Source: SLJK01 sp964567295 (GTDB lineage Bacteria > Bacillota > Dethiobacteria > DTU022 > UBA8154). From it: 35,512 nt of DNA. Position 1 is the stretch's first letter; each line of letters starts with the position of its first letter. The position numbers were made by a program, and so were the translations under genes. The stretch is from positions 1-35,512 of the forward strand of contig CAZMLU010000012.1 in the NCBI GenBank assembly GCA_964567295.1. Reading direction: 5' to 3'. The notes under the pieces were generated by a model. That model worked only from the letters and a program-made list of their open reading frames with translations. It did not search any database and was not told the DNA's origin. Of this stretch, positions 1-7,940 are shown piece by piece.

Positions 1-1
1 G

Positions 2-175
2 GCGAACCATACCGTTAGAGAGAGCACGAGCAGGCTTAGAAGAGCCAGAAAAAAACTGCCAGGTAAGGTTTTTGTTTTGCCAGATGCATATATAGAAGAT
101 TCTGGTTGTATATTGGCGGGTTGCGCTGCTTGCGTGCAATATCCTAATATGTTAGAATATTCTTGCAGTTGTTAG
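2..175 (+). CDS. possible 3' end of a Cys-rich protein (partial)
   Basis: An open frame of 57 codons runs in from the left edge and stops at TAG 173-175. The last 24 residues contain five cysteines, with the pattern GCILAGCAACVQY followed by a C-terminal CSC. No family is recognised. Its start lies outside the window, so it cannot be judged by a ribosome binding site. It could be the tail of a small metal-binding or spore-type protein, or a chance open frame. Confidence is low because the frame is short and AT-poor frames of this length occur by chance. Confidence 0.3.
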   Translation, partial: ANHTVRESTSRLRRARKKLPGKVFVLPDAYIEDSGCILAGCAACVQYPNMLEYSCSC

Positions 176-211
176 GTAGAAGGCTATCTCTTCCGGGGGT
201 GGTGAAATTCC

Positions 212-400
212 ATGAGAGAATTTAAATGTATCTTCGCCTGTGGTGACATGAGACGCTTTTTATCACCATTTGTGTGGAGAAAAGAAGAAGAGAATCTGGA
301 ATTAGTGTTTAATGCTTTCGGACTTATTTGTGATAAATGTGAGGCGGTAGCCTTGGATCCCAGGGAAGGGCGGCGTATTTATCAAATGGTGCAGCAGTAA
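212..400 (+). CDS. small hypothetical protein with two Cys pairs (62 aa)
   Basis: The frame starts at ATG 212 with a purine-rich site, GGGGGTGG, at 195-202, which is a good spacing. The product has a Cys-x3-Cys pair near residues 6-10 (FKCIFACG) and a Cys-x2-Cys pair at about 41-44 (LICDKCEA), with no membrane segment or signal peptide. Four cysteines in two pairs could bind zinc, but the sequence matches no family I recognise. It lies 36 bases after another Cys-rich open frame. The function is unknown. Confidence 0.5.
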   Translation: MREFKCIFACGDMRRFLSPFVWRKEEENLELVFNAFGLICDKCEAVALDPREGRRIYQMVQQ

Positions 401-891
401 ATCGGAGGCGACGGCTCTAAAAAGGAAGGAAATGTGTGCAACTGGAATATACAAAGGTTAATATGATACTTGAAATTGCCTGTAAAAATATTGACTTAGC
501 CGGGTTATTTGTTTTGAAAAGGAATGTTTTTTATTGTAGGTTATATTTACGCGGTGGTGTCTCAGCAGCAAAGGTGCTGTTTTGGCCTCTCCTTTTGGAA
601 TAATTTATGGGGAGGCTTTTTAGTTTTTAATAAATAATGTCGGAAGTTGCATATCAAGCTGCTCTACTGCAGGATATTTATTATTAGCATAATAGGCTGT
701 TGATCCCAGAAGAGCAGTAGGATTGGCTTTGCAAAAAGTGATAGGGTAAAGCAGGAATTTAGTCATAAGAATCGAAAAACCACATAAACCAAAACTACTG
801 TAATTATGTTATTTTCTCTTTAACATTTCCAATAGGAATTTGAAGCATTTTGGTTAAAAAGCATATCACTTTTCTAAGGAGGGAATTATCA
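401..891 (+). other. gene-free stretch with tandem hairpins
   Basis: About 490 bases lie between the small Cys-rich gene and the ADP-ribosylglycohydrolase gene. Visible in it are a -35-like TTGACT at 491-496 without a convincing -10, a tight hairpin (AGCAGCA / TGCTGTT around an AAGG loop) at 564-581, a terminator-like hairpin at 585-621, and an inverted repeat at 659-720 (CTGCTCT / AGAGCAG overlapping CTACTGC / GCAGTAG, two alternative registers). No protein-coding frame with a ribosome binding site was found. Confidence 0.5.
585..626 (+). terminator. probable rho-independent terminator
   Basis: GCCTCTCC (585-592) pairs with GGGGAGGC (609-616) with one G-U pair, followed directly by TTTTTAGTTTTTA. 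A second small hairpin at 564-581 sits just upstream. It would end transcription from the left edge genes, or act as an attenuator if a promoter lies near 491. Confidence 0.6.
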
Positions 892-1845
892 ATGGATCTT
901 CATGATAAGTTTTGCGGGGCACTTTTAGGGACTCATGTCGGGGATGCCTTGGGAATGCCGCTTGAGGGGGCTTCTGCTGTTTCAATAAAGAAGCGCTACG
1001 GCGAAGTAAGAGAGATGCTGGAAGCCCGGCTGGGGAAGGGAACATATACCGACGATACGGAAATGATGATTGCCTTGGCCGAGAGCCTGCTGCGTTGCGG
1101 TGATTTTGACGGTGCAGATCTGGCCAAAGCATTATTAGAAAATTTTAGCTTGGAGAGGGGTTATGGCACTGGTAGTAAGCGTGCCATGGAATTGATTCGT
1201 GCAGGCACTAACTGGGAAGAGGTTGGGAAGAGAATTTTCAAAGATGGTTCCTATGGAAACGGTTCAGCCATGCGTATAGCGCCAGTAGGCTGCCTTTATC
1301 ATTATAATTTACATAAGTTAAAAGAAGTGGCTTATGCTTCCAGTTCCTTAACTCATGCCCACCCTTGGGGTAAAGAAGGTGCTTTTCTGCAGGCTCTTGC
1401 CGTAGCTCAGGCAGTAGCATCTGACCCGGAGGACGTGCTGGATATAACCAAATACTTGCAGGACCTGAAAAATGAGTTTTCTGCAGATTCACCGTACCTT
1501 GCTTCGTTAGAGGTTATAGAGGAGCTTATCCAAATAAAACCGGATGTAGAGGAGGTAGTAGCAAAACTCGGCAATGACAGCAGGGCCATGAATTCAGTAC
1601 CCTCAGCAATTTATGCTTTTTTAACTCACCATCATGATTTTGAAGAGACTGTTGTTTATGCTGTAGGTCTCGGTGGGGACACTGATACAATTGGAGCCAT
1701 GGCCGGAGCCATAGCCGGTGGATATAGAGGGAAAAGTTCTATACCCTTGCGCTGGTTGGATGTTCTGGAGAGGGGCGCAAAAGGGGCAAACTATATTGAA
1801 GAACTTGCAATAGGGTTATATAACTTACATCAAGAAATTGTCTAA
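892..1845 (+). CDS. ADP-ribosylglycohydrolase family protein
   Basis: This 317-residue protein belongs to the DraG/ARH family, which removes ADP-ribose from proteins or small molecules using two magnesium ions. The family signatures are in order: a GAxxGxxxGDALG-type N-terminus (GDALGMP, residues 17-23), the metal-binding TDDTE at 53-57, YGNGSAMR at 121-128, and the second metal site GGDTDTIGAMAG at 261-272. I place the start at ATG 892 because AAGGAGGG lies 8 bases ahead. A start at 850 is open but has no ribosome site. The gene stands alone in a long untranslated setting, followed after about 50 bases by a new promoter. No partner ADP-ribosyltransferase is visible in the window, so the substrate is unknown. 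Confidence 0.9.
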   Translation: MDLHDKFCGALLGTHVGDALGMPLEGASAVSIKKRYGEVREMLEARLGKGTYTDDTEMMIALAESLLRCGDFDGADLAKALLENFSLERGYGTGSKRAMELIRAGTNWEEVGKRIFKDGSYGNGSAMRIAPVGCLYHYNLHKLKEVAYASSSLTHAHPWGKEGAFLQALAVAQAVASDPEDVLDITKYLQDLKNEFSADSPYLASLEVIEELIQIKPDVEEVVAKLGNDSRAMNSVPSAIYAFLTHHHDFEETVVYAVGLGGDTDTIGAMAGAIAGGYRGKSSIPLRWLDVLERGAKGANYIEELAIGLYNLHQEIV

Positions 1846-1851
1846 CAGCGG

Positions 1852-1880
1852 TAGACACTCCCCGGGCCATATAGTATAAT
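1852..1880 (+). promoter_or_regulatory. sigma-A promoter for cimA
   Basis: TAGACA (1852-1857), a 17-base spacer, and a perfect TATAAT (1875-1880) lie about 50 bases upstream of the cimA start. It probably drives the run of same-strand genes from cimA to the amidase ending at 8906. Confidence 0.75.
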
Positions 1881-1932
1881 AACCCTAATTACTGCAAGAA
1901 AGAATGTTTATCTACGGAGGTTAAATCAAACA

Positions 1933-3576
1933 ATGGAGAGGGTCCAATTTTATGATACCACTCTTAGAGATGGTGCACAAAGAGAGGGTATTTCTTTTTC
2001 TGTAAGTGATAAATTGCAGATAGTGAAGCTTTTGGATGAATTAGGTATAGATTATATAGAAGGGGGTTGGCCAGGTTCCAACCCTAAAGATCTGGAGTTT
2101 TTCTCTCGTATTAAAGATCTTTCTCTCAGCAATTCCCGAATTTCTGCTTTTGGCAGTACTCGCCACGCGCATGTAGATGTAAGTACTGATGAAAACGTCC
2201 GAGCAATGATGGATGCAGGCACCAAGGTTGTCACTGTAGTTGGTAAGAGTTGGGACTTTCATGTCTTTCATGCTCTGGGAACTACAATTAATGAGAACCT
2301 TGCTATGATAGCTGATACGGTTCAATATCTAAAAAACAATGGCCGCGAGGTTATTTTTGACGCCGAGCATTTTTTTGACGGTTATAAAAGTAACCCTCGT
2401 GCCGCAATGGACACCCTAAAATCTGCTGCGGAAAGTGGGGCGGATTGCATTGTTCTTTGTGATACAAACGGAGGAGCAATGCCGCTCGAATTACAGCAAA
2501 TCATTGAGGAGGTAACAAGGGAGGTCAGCATTCCATTGGGTATCCATGCCCATAACGATTGTGGTATGGCTGTAGCTAACTCCATTATTGCCGTGCAGTC
2601 AGGGGCAGTTCAAATTCAGGGCACCATTAACGGTTACGGTGAAAGGTGTGGTAATGCAGATCTTTGTACAATTATACCCGACATGTATTTTAAGTTGAAA
2701 ATGGAAGGGTTAGACAAACTACAGGTGAAAGAGATAACCAGGATTTCTAAGGTGGTGGCTGAACTAGCTAACATGGTTCCTCAAGACAATCAGCCTTTCG
2801 TGGGTAGAAATGCATTTGCCCACAAGGGAGGAATTCATGTTGATGCTGTTGCCAAACACACCAAGACCTATGAACACGCTGACCCCGAAGAAGTTGGCAA
2901 TAAAAGACGAGTACTTATTTCTGAGTTGTCTGGGAAAAGCAATATTCTCTTTCAGATCAAGGAAAAAAAAGAAAAGATTTTAAACGATTTCCCTGAGGCA
3001 AAAGATGTGCTAAAGGTTTTGAAAAATATGGAGCATCAGGGCTACCAGTTTGAAGGTGCAGAAGGCTCTTTCGAGCTTTTGATCTGGAAAACATTGAAAG
3101 CTTATAAACCTCTTTTTAAACTGGAAGGGTTCCGTGTAATTGTTGATAAACAAAGGCGTGGTGATGATCTTTATGTTGAGGCTACTATCAAAGTTAAAGT
3201 AGGCGATAGAATGGTTCATACCGCGGCTGAAGGGAACGGGCCTGTTAATGCTATGGATAATGCCTTACGCAAAGCTTTGGAAGGTATCTATCCTGCCCTG
3301 AAACAAATAAAGTTGGTAGATTACAAAGTTAGGGTGCTTGATGGCGATGAAGCTACTGCAGCTAAAGTAAGAGTTTTGATCACTTCCCAGAACGGAGATA
3401 AACGGTGGGGCACTGTAGGGGTTTCTGAGAACATTATTGAGGCTAGTTGGATAGCCCTGGTAGACAGTATCGAGTACGGACTGCTTTATGAGGAGATTCC
3501 TTCCTTTGTGAATTTCAAAGAAGCTATGAAAAAGTTAACTTCTGAAGAGGAGTATGTCGTTACTTCCACACATTAA
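1933..3576 (+). CDS. cimA: (R)-citramalate synthase
   Basis: The 547-residue product is a 2-isopropylmalate synthase family enzyme of the CimA branch, which condenses pyruvate and acetyl-CoA to citramalate, the first step of the threonine-independent route to isoleucine. The N-terminal HMGL-like TIM barrel carries DTTLRDGAQ (D8, R12) and the metal-binding HAHND (H205, H207). The C-terminal part (about 400-530) is the LeuA-type allosteric dimer domain. The motif at the start, the EGGWPGSNPKD segment and the total length fit CimA rather than LeuA or homocitrate synthase. The ribosome site TACGGAGG precedes the ATG. No leuCDB genes lie next to it. A homocitrate or other re-synthase role cannot be fully excluded. 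Confidence 0.88.
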   Translation: MERVQFYDTTLRDGAQREGISFSVSDKLQIVKLLDELGIDYIEGGWPGSNPKDLEFFSRIKDLSLSNSRISAFGSTRHAHVDVSTDENVRAMMDAGTKVVTVVGKSWDFHVFHALGTTINENLAMIADTVQYLKNNGREVIFDAEHFFDGYKSNPRAAMDTLKSAAESGADCIVLCDTNGGAMPLELQQIIEEVTREVSIPLGIHAHNDCGMAVANSIIAVQSGAVQIQGTINGYGERCGNADLCTIIPDMYFKLKMEGLDKLQVKEITRISKVVAELANMVPQDNQPFVGRNAFAHKGGIHVDAVAKHTKTYEHADPEEVGNKRRVLISELSGKSNILFQIKEKKEKILNDFPEAKDVLKVLKNMEHQGYQFEGAEGSFELLIWKTLKAYKPLFKLEGFRVIVDKQRRGDDLYVEATIKVKVGDRMVHTAAEGNGPVNAMDNALRKALEGIYPALKQIKLVDYKVRVLDGDEATAAKVRVLITSQNGDKRWGTVGVSENIIEASWIALVDSIEYGLLYEEIPSFVNFKEAMKKLTSEEEYVVTSTH

Positions 3577-3664
3577 TTACTCAGGCTCTTGATTCCAGTT
3601 TTTAAATGCAAAAAAGGTTTATTTATGCATGAATTTGTTAATTCTTTTGAAGGAGGTCTTATGA

Positions 3665-4792
3665 TTGAAAAAAGATACAAGTTTACTACATGGTCTCGCA
3701 ACTGGTATCGGTAGTATGCCTTATAAAGAAGTGGATTCCGCTTTAAAGCTTATAAGAGACACCCTGCCATATGGTCCCCACTGGCCGCAGCTTCCGGAGC
3801 GGGGAAGTACAGAAAGTTTCGTGCGGCAGTATCTTACTCCTTTGCAAAGGCTGAACATTTTAAATACCGAAGGGGGGGAAACCCCCTTTTTTTATGACCA
3901 CAGTGAAGACTGGATAGAAAAAGAGGAGCGCTTCTATCATTTATATTTGCAACTAGAAGAAGAACTAAATATTGGTGACAATGTCGAGAGTAGTAGGAAT
4001 GCGAAAGAATCCCTTTCCTTTTTTGCATTTCCCCAGGATGCGGCTACCGGCTTCTACCGCTTTTTAGAAGAGAATTGGGAGGACTACTCAGAAAGCCCGC
4101 TTTTTTTAAAAGGGCATCTTAGCGGCCCTCTCTCAGTAGGGTTGGGGGTAAATGCTGCAGATGGGTCAAGCGCATTTTACCATGCAAACTTGCGTGATAT
4201 TTTGACAAAGACCCTTTGCCTTGTTGCGCGTTTTCAGGTAAGAGCTTTGTCCGATTTTTCTCGGCCAGTGGTCCTTTTTATTGATGAACCAGCTTTACTT
4301 GCCTTTGGACAATCTTCGTATGTATCCCTTTCTAAAGATGACATTGCAGAAAGTTTGAGCCAAGTAGTCTCTGCGGTGACGAGTGAAGGAGCATATTGCG
4401 GAGTACATAGTTGCTCCGGAGTAGATTGGTCCATATTTTTCAACCTTCCCGTGGATATTGTTAATTTTGATGCTTACGCGTATTTTGATTCCCTTTTAGT
4501 ATACACTGAAGAGGTAGAAAGGTTTTTACAACAGGGTGGGTGCTTGGCCTGGGGCCTTATTCCAACTTCTGATGCTATAGAAAAAGAAAGTGTGGCTTCC
4601 TTGAAGGCCAGGTATTATCAGGGGATAGAGAGGTTGGCAAAAAGAGGAGTCAGCGAAGAACTACTTAGAAAACAATACCTCCTTACTCCTAGCTGTGGGG
4701 CTGGAACATTAACTGTGCCCCAGACTGAAAAGGTATATAGGATTACTTCTGCATTGCAGAAAGAACTTTCTCAGGAGTTAAATGGTGGCTGA
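3665..4792 (+). CDS. cobalamin-independent methionine synthase core homologue (MetE C-terminal/UROD-like)
   Basis: The 375-residue protein resembles only the C-terminal catalytic barrel of MetE, as in the short folate-independent 'core' methionine synthases of anaerobes and archaea. Seen directly: GIGSMPY at 14-20, PHWPQLPERG at 38-47, the substrate-binding IDEPAL at 206-211, and probable zinc ligands H248 and C250 (GVHSCSG), then C344 (TPSCGAG). The MetE zinc-ligand Glu appears to be D269 (VNFDAY). Translation starts at TTG 3665 with AAGGAGG 8 bases ahead. An overlapping ATG at 3661 gives only a short frame. It lies 88 bases after cimA and ahead of three peptidases, a context of amino-acid supply. 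The methyl donor cannot be read from sequence. A UROD-type methyltransferase of other specificity is the alternative. Confidence 0.75.
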   Translation: MKKDTSLLHGLATGIGSMPYKEVDSALKLIRDTLPYGPHWPQLPERGSTESFVRQYLTPLQRLNILNTEGGETPFFYDHSEDWIEKEERFYHLYLQLEEELNIGDNVESSRNAKESLSFFAFPQDAATGFYRFLEENWEDYSESPLFLKGHLSGPLSVGLGVNAADGSSAFYHANLRDILTKTLCLVARFQVRALSDFSRPVVLFIDEPALLAFGQSSYVSLSKDDIAESLSQVVSAVTSEGAYCGVHSCSGVDWSIFFNLPVDIVNFDAYAYFDSLLVYTEEVERFLQQGGCLAWGLIPTSDAIEKESVASLKARYYQGIERLAKRGVSEELLRKQYLLTPSCGAGTLTVPQTEKVYRITSALQKELSQELNGG

Positions 4793-4845
4793 TAAAAGGT
4801 TATAGTAACTATACAGACAATGATATAGGAGGATAGTGGGCAGCA

Positions 4846-5898
4846 ATGGATCTACAAACATTTCTAAAAGAAGCGACCCAAAAAGATGGTATATCCGGTT
4901 TTGAAAAAAACATTATTTCTTTTTTATCTGACGCTTTTTCTCCTTATATTGATGAAAGCAAGGAAGATAATCTAGGAAATCTTGTTTTCTACAAAAAGGG
5001 AAGGGATAAAAATGCCCCTTCTGTTCTTTTATGTGCACATATGGATGAAATAGGTTTAATAGTAACTAAAATAGAAGAAAACGGTTTTCTACGCTTTACT
5101 TCTTTAGGTGGCTTTGATACCAGAACTCTTCCAGGGCAAGCGGTAACTGTCTATGGCCAGAAAGCTCTTGAAGGGATTATTGGCTGTAAACCACCTCACT
5201 TGCGCAAAAAAGGGGAGAAAGCTTCTGGAACCAATATGGAGGATCTTTTTGTTGATACCGGCCTAGCTCCAGAAAAAATAAAAGAAATGGTGAGGGTGGG
5301 TTCACTAGTTGCCCTGAAGAGAAGTTTTCTTTCTTTATTGCATAGTTGCAGGGCTGGCAAAGCTTTGGATGATCGCGCTGGTGTAGCAATGCTCTGGCAG
5401 TGTGCTCGTGAATTAAAAGATATTAATCATAGGGCAAATCTTTATTTGGTGGCTACTGTTCAAGAGGAGGTAGGGACAAGGGGTGCTGTTGTCTCCACTT
5501 ATGGTCTTTCTCCAGATATCGGTATCGCTGTAGATGTCTGCCATGGCAATTTTCCTGGGGCAGCTGAACACGAGGTTTCTTCCCTGGGAAAAGGTCCGGT
5601 AATCACGAAAGGACCCAATATCCATCCTCTTGTAGCCAGGAAACTGACTGAGGTTGCGGAAGAGCAGCATTTACCCTATCAGAATGATTTTTCCCCTGGA
5701 GCCACTGGAACAGATGCCAGAGCTATCCAGGTGAGCCGGGAGGGTATTCCCACAGGACTTCTTTCTGTCCCTTTGCGTTATATGCATACTTCTGTAGAAC
5801 TGGTAGACATGGAGGATATAAAAATAGGAGGCAAATTGCTGGCTTCTTTTGTGACCGAGGTAGATAGCGTTTTTACGGAGGGACTGTCATGCTTATAA
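4846..5898 (+). CDS. M42 family metallo-aminopeptidase, paralogue 1
   Basis: This 350-residue member of peptidase family M42 (glutamyl/leucyl/deblocking aminopeptidases that form hollow dodecameric TET particles in the cytoplasm) has the full two-metal active site. The residues are H65 and D67 in AHMDEIG, the bridging D175 in GKALDDRAG, the catalytic base and ligand E207-E208 in VQEEVGTRG, D230 in AVDVCHG, and H314 in RYMHTSVE. It starts at ATG 4846 with AGGAGG upstream. Its stop overlaps the start of the next gene by 10 bases, so the two are translationally coupled. Older annotations call such proteins endoglucanase M, which is unlikely to be right. Side-chain specificity cannot be predicted here. 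Confidence 0.9.
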   Translation: MDLQTFLKEATQKDGISGFEKNIISFLSDAFSPYIDESKEDNLGNLVFYKKGRDKNAPSVLLCAHMDEIGLIVTKIEENGFLRFTSLGGFDTRTLPGQAVTVYGQKALEGIIGCKPPHLRKKGEKASGTNMEDLFVDTGLAPEKIKEMVRVGSLVALKRSFLSLLHSCRAGKALDDRAGVAMLWQCARELKDINHRANLYLVATVQEEVGTRGAVVSTYGLSPDIGIAVDVCHGNFPGAAEHEVSSLGKGPVITKGPNIHPLVARKLTEVAEEQHLPYQNDFSPGATGTDARAIQVSREGIPTGLLSVPLRYMHTSVELVDMEDIKIGGKLLASFVTEVDSVFTEGLSCL

Positions 5899-6911
5899 AA
5901 GAACTCTCTGAAATTTCCGGTGTTTCAGGTGATGAATCCAGGGTAAGAACCTTCATAAGAGAAGAGTTAGATAGCTTGGGGATTTCATCTGCGACTGATT
6001 CTATGGGAAACTTATATGCATTTAAAGGAAAAGATAAATGCCAAGAAGGAGGAATCATGCTGGCGGCCCATATGGACGAAGTCGGGCTGATGGTAGCTTC
6101 AATAGAAAAAAGCGGTCATCTAAAGATATATCCAGTCGGCGGGGTAGATGAACGACTTCTTCTTTCCACGTCTGTGCAGGTGGGACCTGATAATGTCCCC
6201 GGGGTGATAGGCGCTAAGGCAGTGCACCTGCAAAAAAAAGAGGAACGCGGTAAAGCAGTAGAGTTTGATAAACTATTTATTGATATAGGTGCTAAAGATA
6301 AAGAGGATGCGGAGAAAGCAACTAAAGTGGGAGATTATGTGTCTTTTTTAGCTGAAGGGCAAGCACTGCAGGACGATCTTTTCTCTGGAAAGGCTTTGGA
6401 TAACAGGGCCGGCTGTGCAGCTCTCTTGGAGATTTTGAAAAAAGATTGCCCTCTTTCATTTACGGGTGTTTTTACAGTACAGGAGGAAGTGGGGTTGCGA
6501 GGGGCCAAAGTTGCAGCATACCGGGTAAACCCTCGTATTGCCTTGGTGATCGAAACTACCACCGCTGCTGACTTGCCTGATATAAAGGAGCATGACCATG
6601 CAACTTCGTTGGGGAAAGGGCCAGCTTTTACCTTAAGGGATGATTCAGTTATAACTCATCCTCAAATTTTGGAGCGCTTGGTGACAGTCACTGAAAATGA
6701 TGAAACACCTTTCCAGTTTCGTCGTTTTCCTGGAAGTTTTACCGATGCCGGCGCAATTTCCCTTTCCAGGGATGGTATTATGAGCGGAGTAATTTCTACC
6801 CCCTGCAGGTACCTGCATTCTCCTTCCTCCCTATTGAACTTACGTGACTGGAAAAACCTGATAAAGGTTGTGGATGGTTTTTTGAATTCCATTGTAGAAA
6901 AGGGGTTGTAA
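5889..6911 (+). CDS. M42 family metallo-aminopeptidase, paralogue 2
   Basis: The second of three tandem M42 genes encodes 340 residues. Metal and catalytic residues are intact: H61 and D63 (AHMDEVG), D171 (GKALDNRAG), E199-E200 (VQEEVGLRG), E222 where paralogues 1 and 3 have Asp (VIETTTAAD, a substitution that is usual in the family), and H310 (CRYLHSP). The ATG at 5889 lies inside the end of the first gene, and only two bases separate its stop from the third gene. After the final His the usual T-S-x-E-x-V is changed to SPSSLLNL, so it has diverged more than the other two in the C-terminal substrate region. The different metal ligand and C-terminus suggest it cuts different N-terminal residues from its neighbours. 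Confidence 0.9.
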   Translation: MLIKELSEISGVSGDESRVRTFIREELDSLGISSATDSMGNLYAFKGKDKCQEGGIMLAAHMDEVGLMVASIEKSGHLKIYPVGGVDERLLLSTSVQVGPDNVPGVIGAKAVHLQKKEERGKAVEFDKLFIDIGAKDKEDAEKATKVGDYVSFLAEGQALQDDLFSGKALDNRAGCAALLEILKKDCPLSFTGVFTVQEEVGLRGAKVAAYRVNPRIALVIETTTAADLPDIKEHDHATSLGKGPAFTLRDDSVITHPQILERLVTVTENDETPFQFRRFPGSFTDAGAISLSRDGIMSGVISTPCRYLHSPSSLLNLRDWKNLIKVVDGFLNSIVEKGL

Positions 6912-6913
6912 AA

Positions 6914-7912
6914 ATGAAAGATCTGCTTTCCAGGCTTGTTGATTCTTTTGGCCCCTCTGGTTCGGAAGAAACAGTTCGTTCTCTTATAAAAAAGGAGATC
7001 AAAGGCTTGAGTGAAGAGGTGTTTGAAGATAACCTGGGTAATCTGGTCGCTTATAAAGGTCCTAAAGGAGTTGAAGGGGATCTTCTTATAGTATCTCATA
7101 TGGATGAGATTGGATTGATGGTTACTTTTATTGATGAAAATGGTTTTCTTCGTTTTACAAACATTGGTGGTTTGCCTAAAAACACGTTGGTGGGCAGCCG
7201 TATTGTTTTTCGAAATGGGACCTCCGGGGTAATATCACAGGAAAAAGTTAAGGACCAGACAGAACTAGATTTTAATAAAATGTTTATTGATATCGGTGCT
7301 CGGAGCAAAAAAGAAGCGTTGGAAAAAGTGAAAATTGGTGATACAGCAGTATTAGTAAGTGCGTTTAGCCAGGAATGCACCCGGTTGATAGGCAAGTCTA
7401 TGGACAACCGTGCAGGTTGCGCCCTTCTTATTGAGACGATGCGTAGATTGCCTGCTTCTTTACCGCATGGTATAAATTTTGCTTTTACCGTTCAAGAGGA
7501 GGTGGGGTTAAGAGGTGCCCGGCCTGTGACATATAGTTTGAAACCACGCTATGGTTTGGCAGTAGATGTTACCAGGGTAGGAGATACTCCGGAGCCGGAA
7601 TATAAAATGGATGTTTCACTTGGTAAAGGACCTGCAATAAAGGTTAAAGATTCTTCGGTGATCTGTCATGCTCGGGTCGTTGAACTAATGGTCAGGACTG
7701 CAGAAAATAATAACATTCCGTACCAAATGGAGGTTTTGGAGAGAGGTGGAACAGATGCTGGTGTTATACACCTTTCCAGAGAGGGAGTCCCTTCCGGAGT
7801 TTTATCTATTCCCTGTCGTTATGTTCACACCTCCTCGGAGATGGTAGATTTGCAGGACCTTGAAAATGGCGTTTTGCTTTTGGTTGCTTTATTAAAAGAT
7901 AAATGGTTATAG
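6914..7912 (+). CDS. M42 family metallo-aminopeptidase, paralogue 3
   Basis: This is the third tandem M42 peptidase, 332 residues. The active-site set is complete: H62 and D64 (SHMDEIG), D164 (GKSMDNRAG), E195-E196 (VQEEVGLRG), D218 (AVDVTRVGD), and H305 (RYVHTSSE). It starts at ATG 6914, two bases after the stop of paralogue 2, and a nitrilase-family gene begins 28 bases after its end. The protein most resembles family members with the VDVTxxGDTPE signature, the commonest form. The three paralogues probably assemble into TET-type particles, either as separate homo-oligomers or as mixed ones. Mixed assembly is known for some archaeal TET proteins and is only an inference here. Confidence 0.9.
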   Translation: MKDLLSRLVDSFGPSGSEETVRSLIKKEIKGLSEEVFEDNLGNLVAYKGPKGVEGDLLIVSHMDEIGLMVTFIDENGFLRFTNIGGLPKNTLVGSRIVFRNGTSGVISQEKVKDQTELDFNKMFIDIGARSKKEALEKVKIGDTAVLVSAFSQECTRLIGKSMDNRAGCALLIETMRRLPASLPHGINFAFTVQEEVGLRGARPVTYSLKPRYGLAVDVTRVGDTPEPEYKMDVSLGKGPAIKVKDSSVICHARVVELMVRTAENNNIPYQMEVLERGGTDAGVIHLSREGVPSGVLSIPCRYVHTSSEMVDLQDLENGVLLLVALLKDKWL

Positions 7913-7940
7913 TGGTAATGTGAAAGGGGGCTTGGAATAG

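Noticed and set aside
850..891. Upstream start for the ADP-ribosylglycohydrolase gene
   Set aside because: The start at 850 has no ribosome site and adds 14 residues not fitting the family. ATG 892 has AAGGAGGG at the right distance.
4846..7912. Endoglucanase/cellulase M function for the M42 genes
   Set aside because: The old name is a known misannotation of M42 aminopeptidases. The metal and Glu-Glu active site is that of peptidases.
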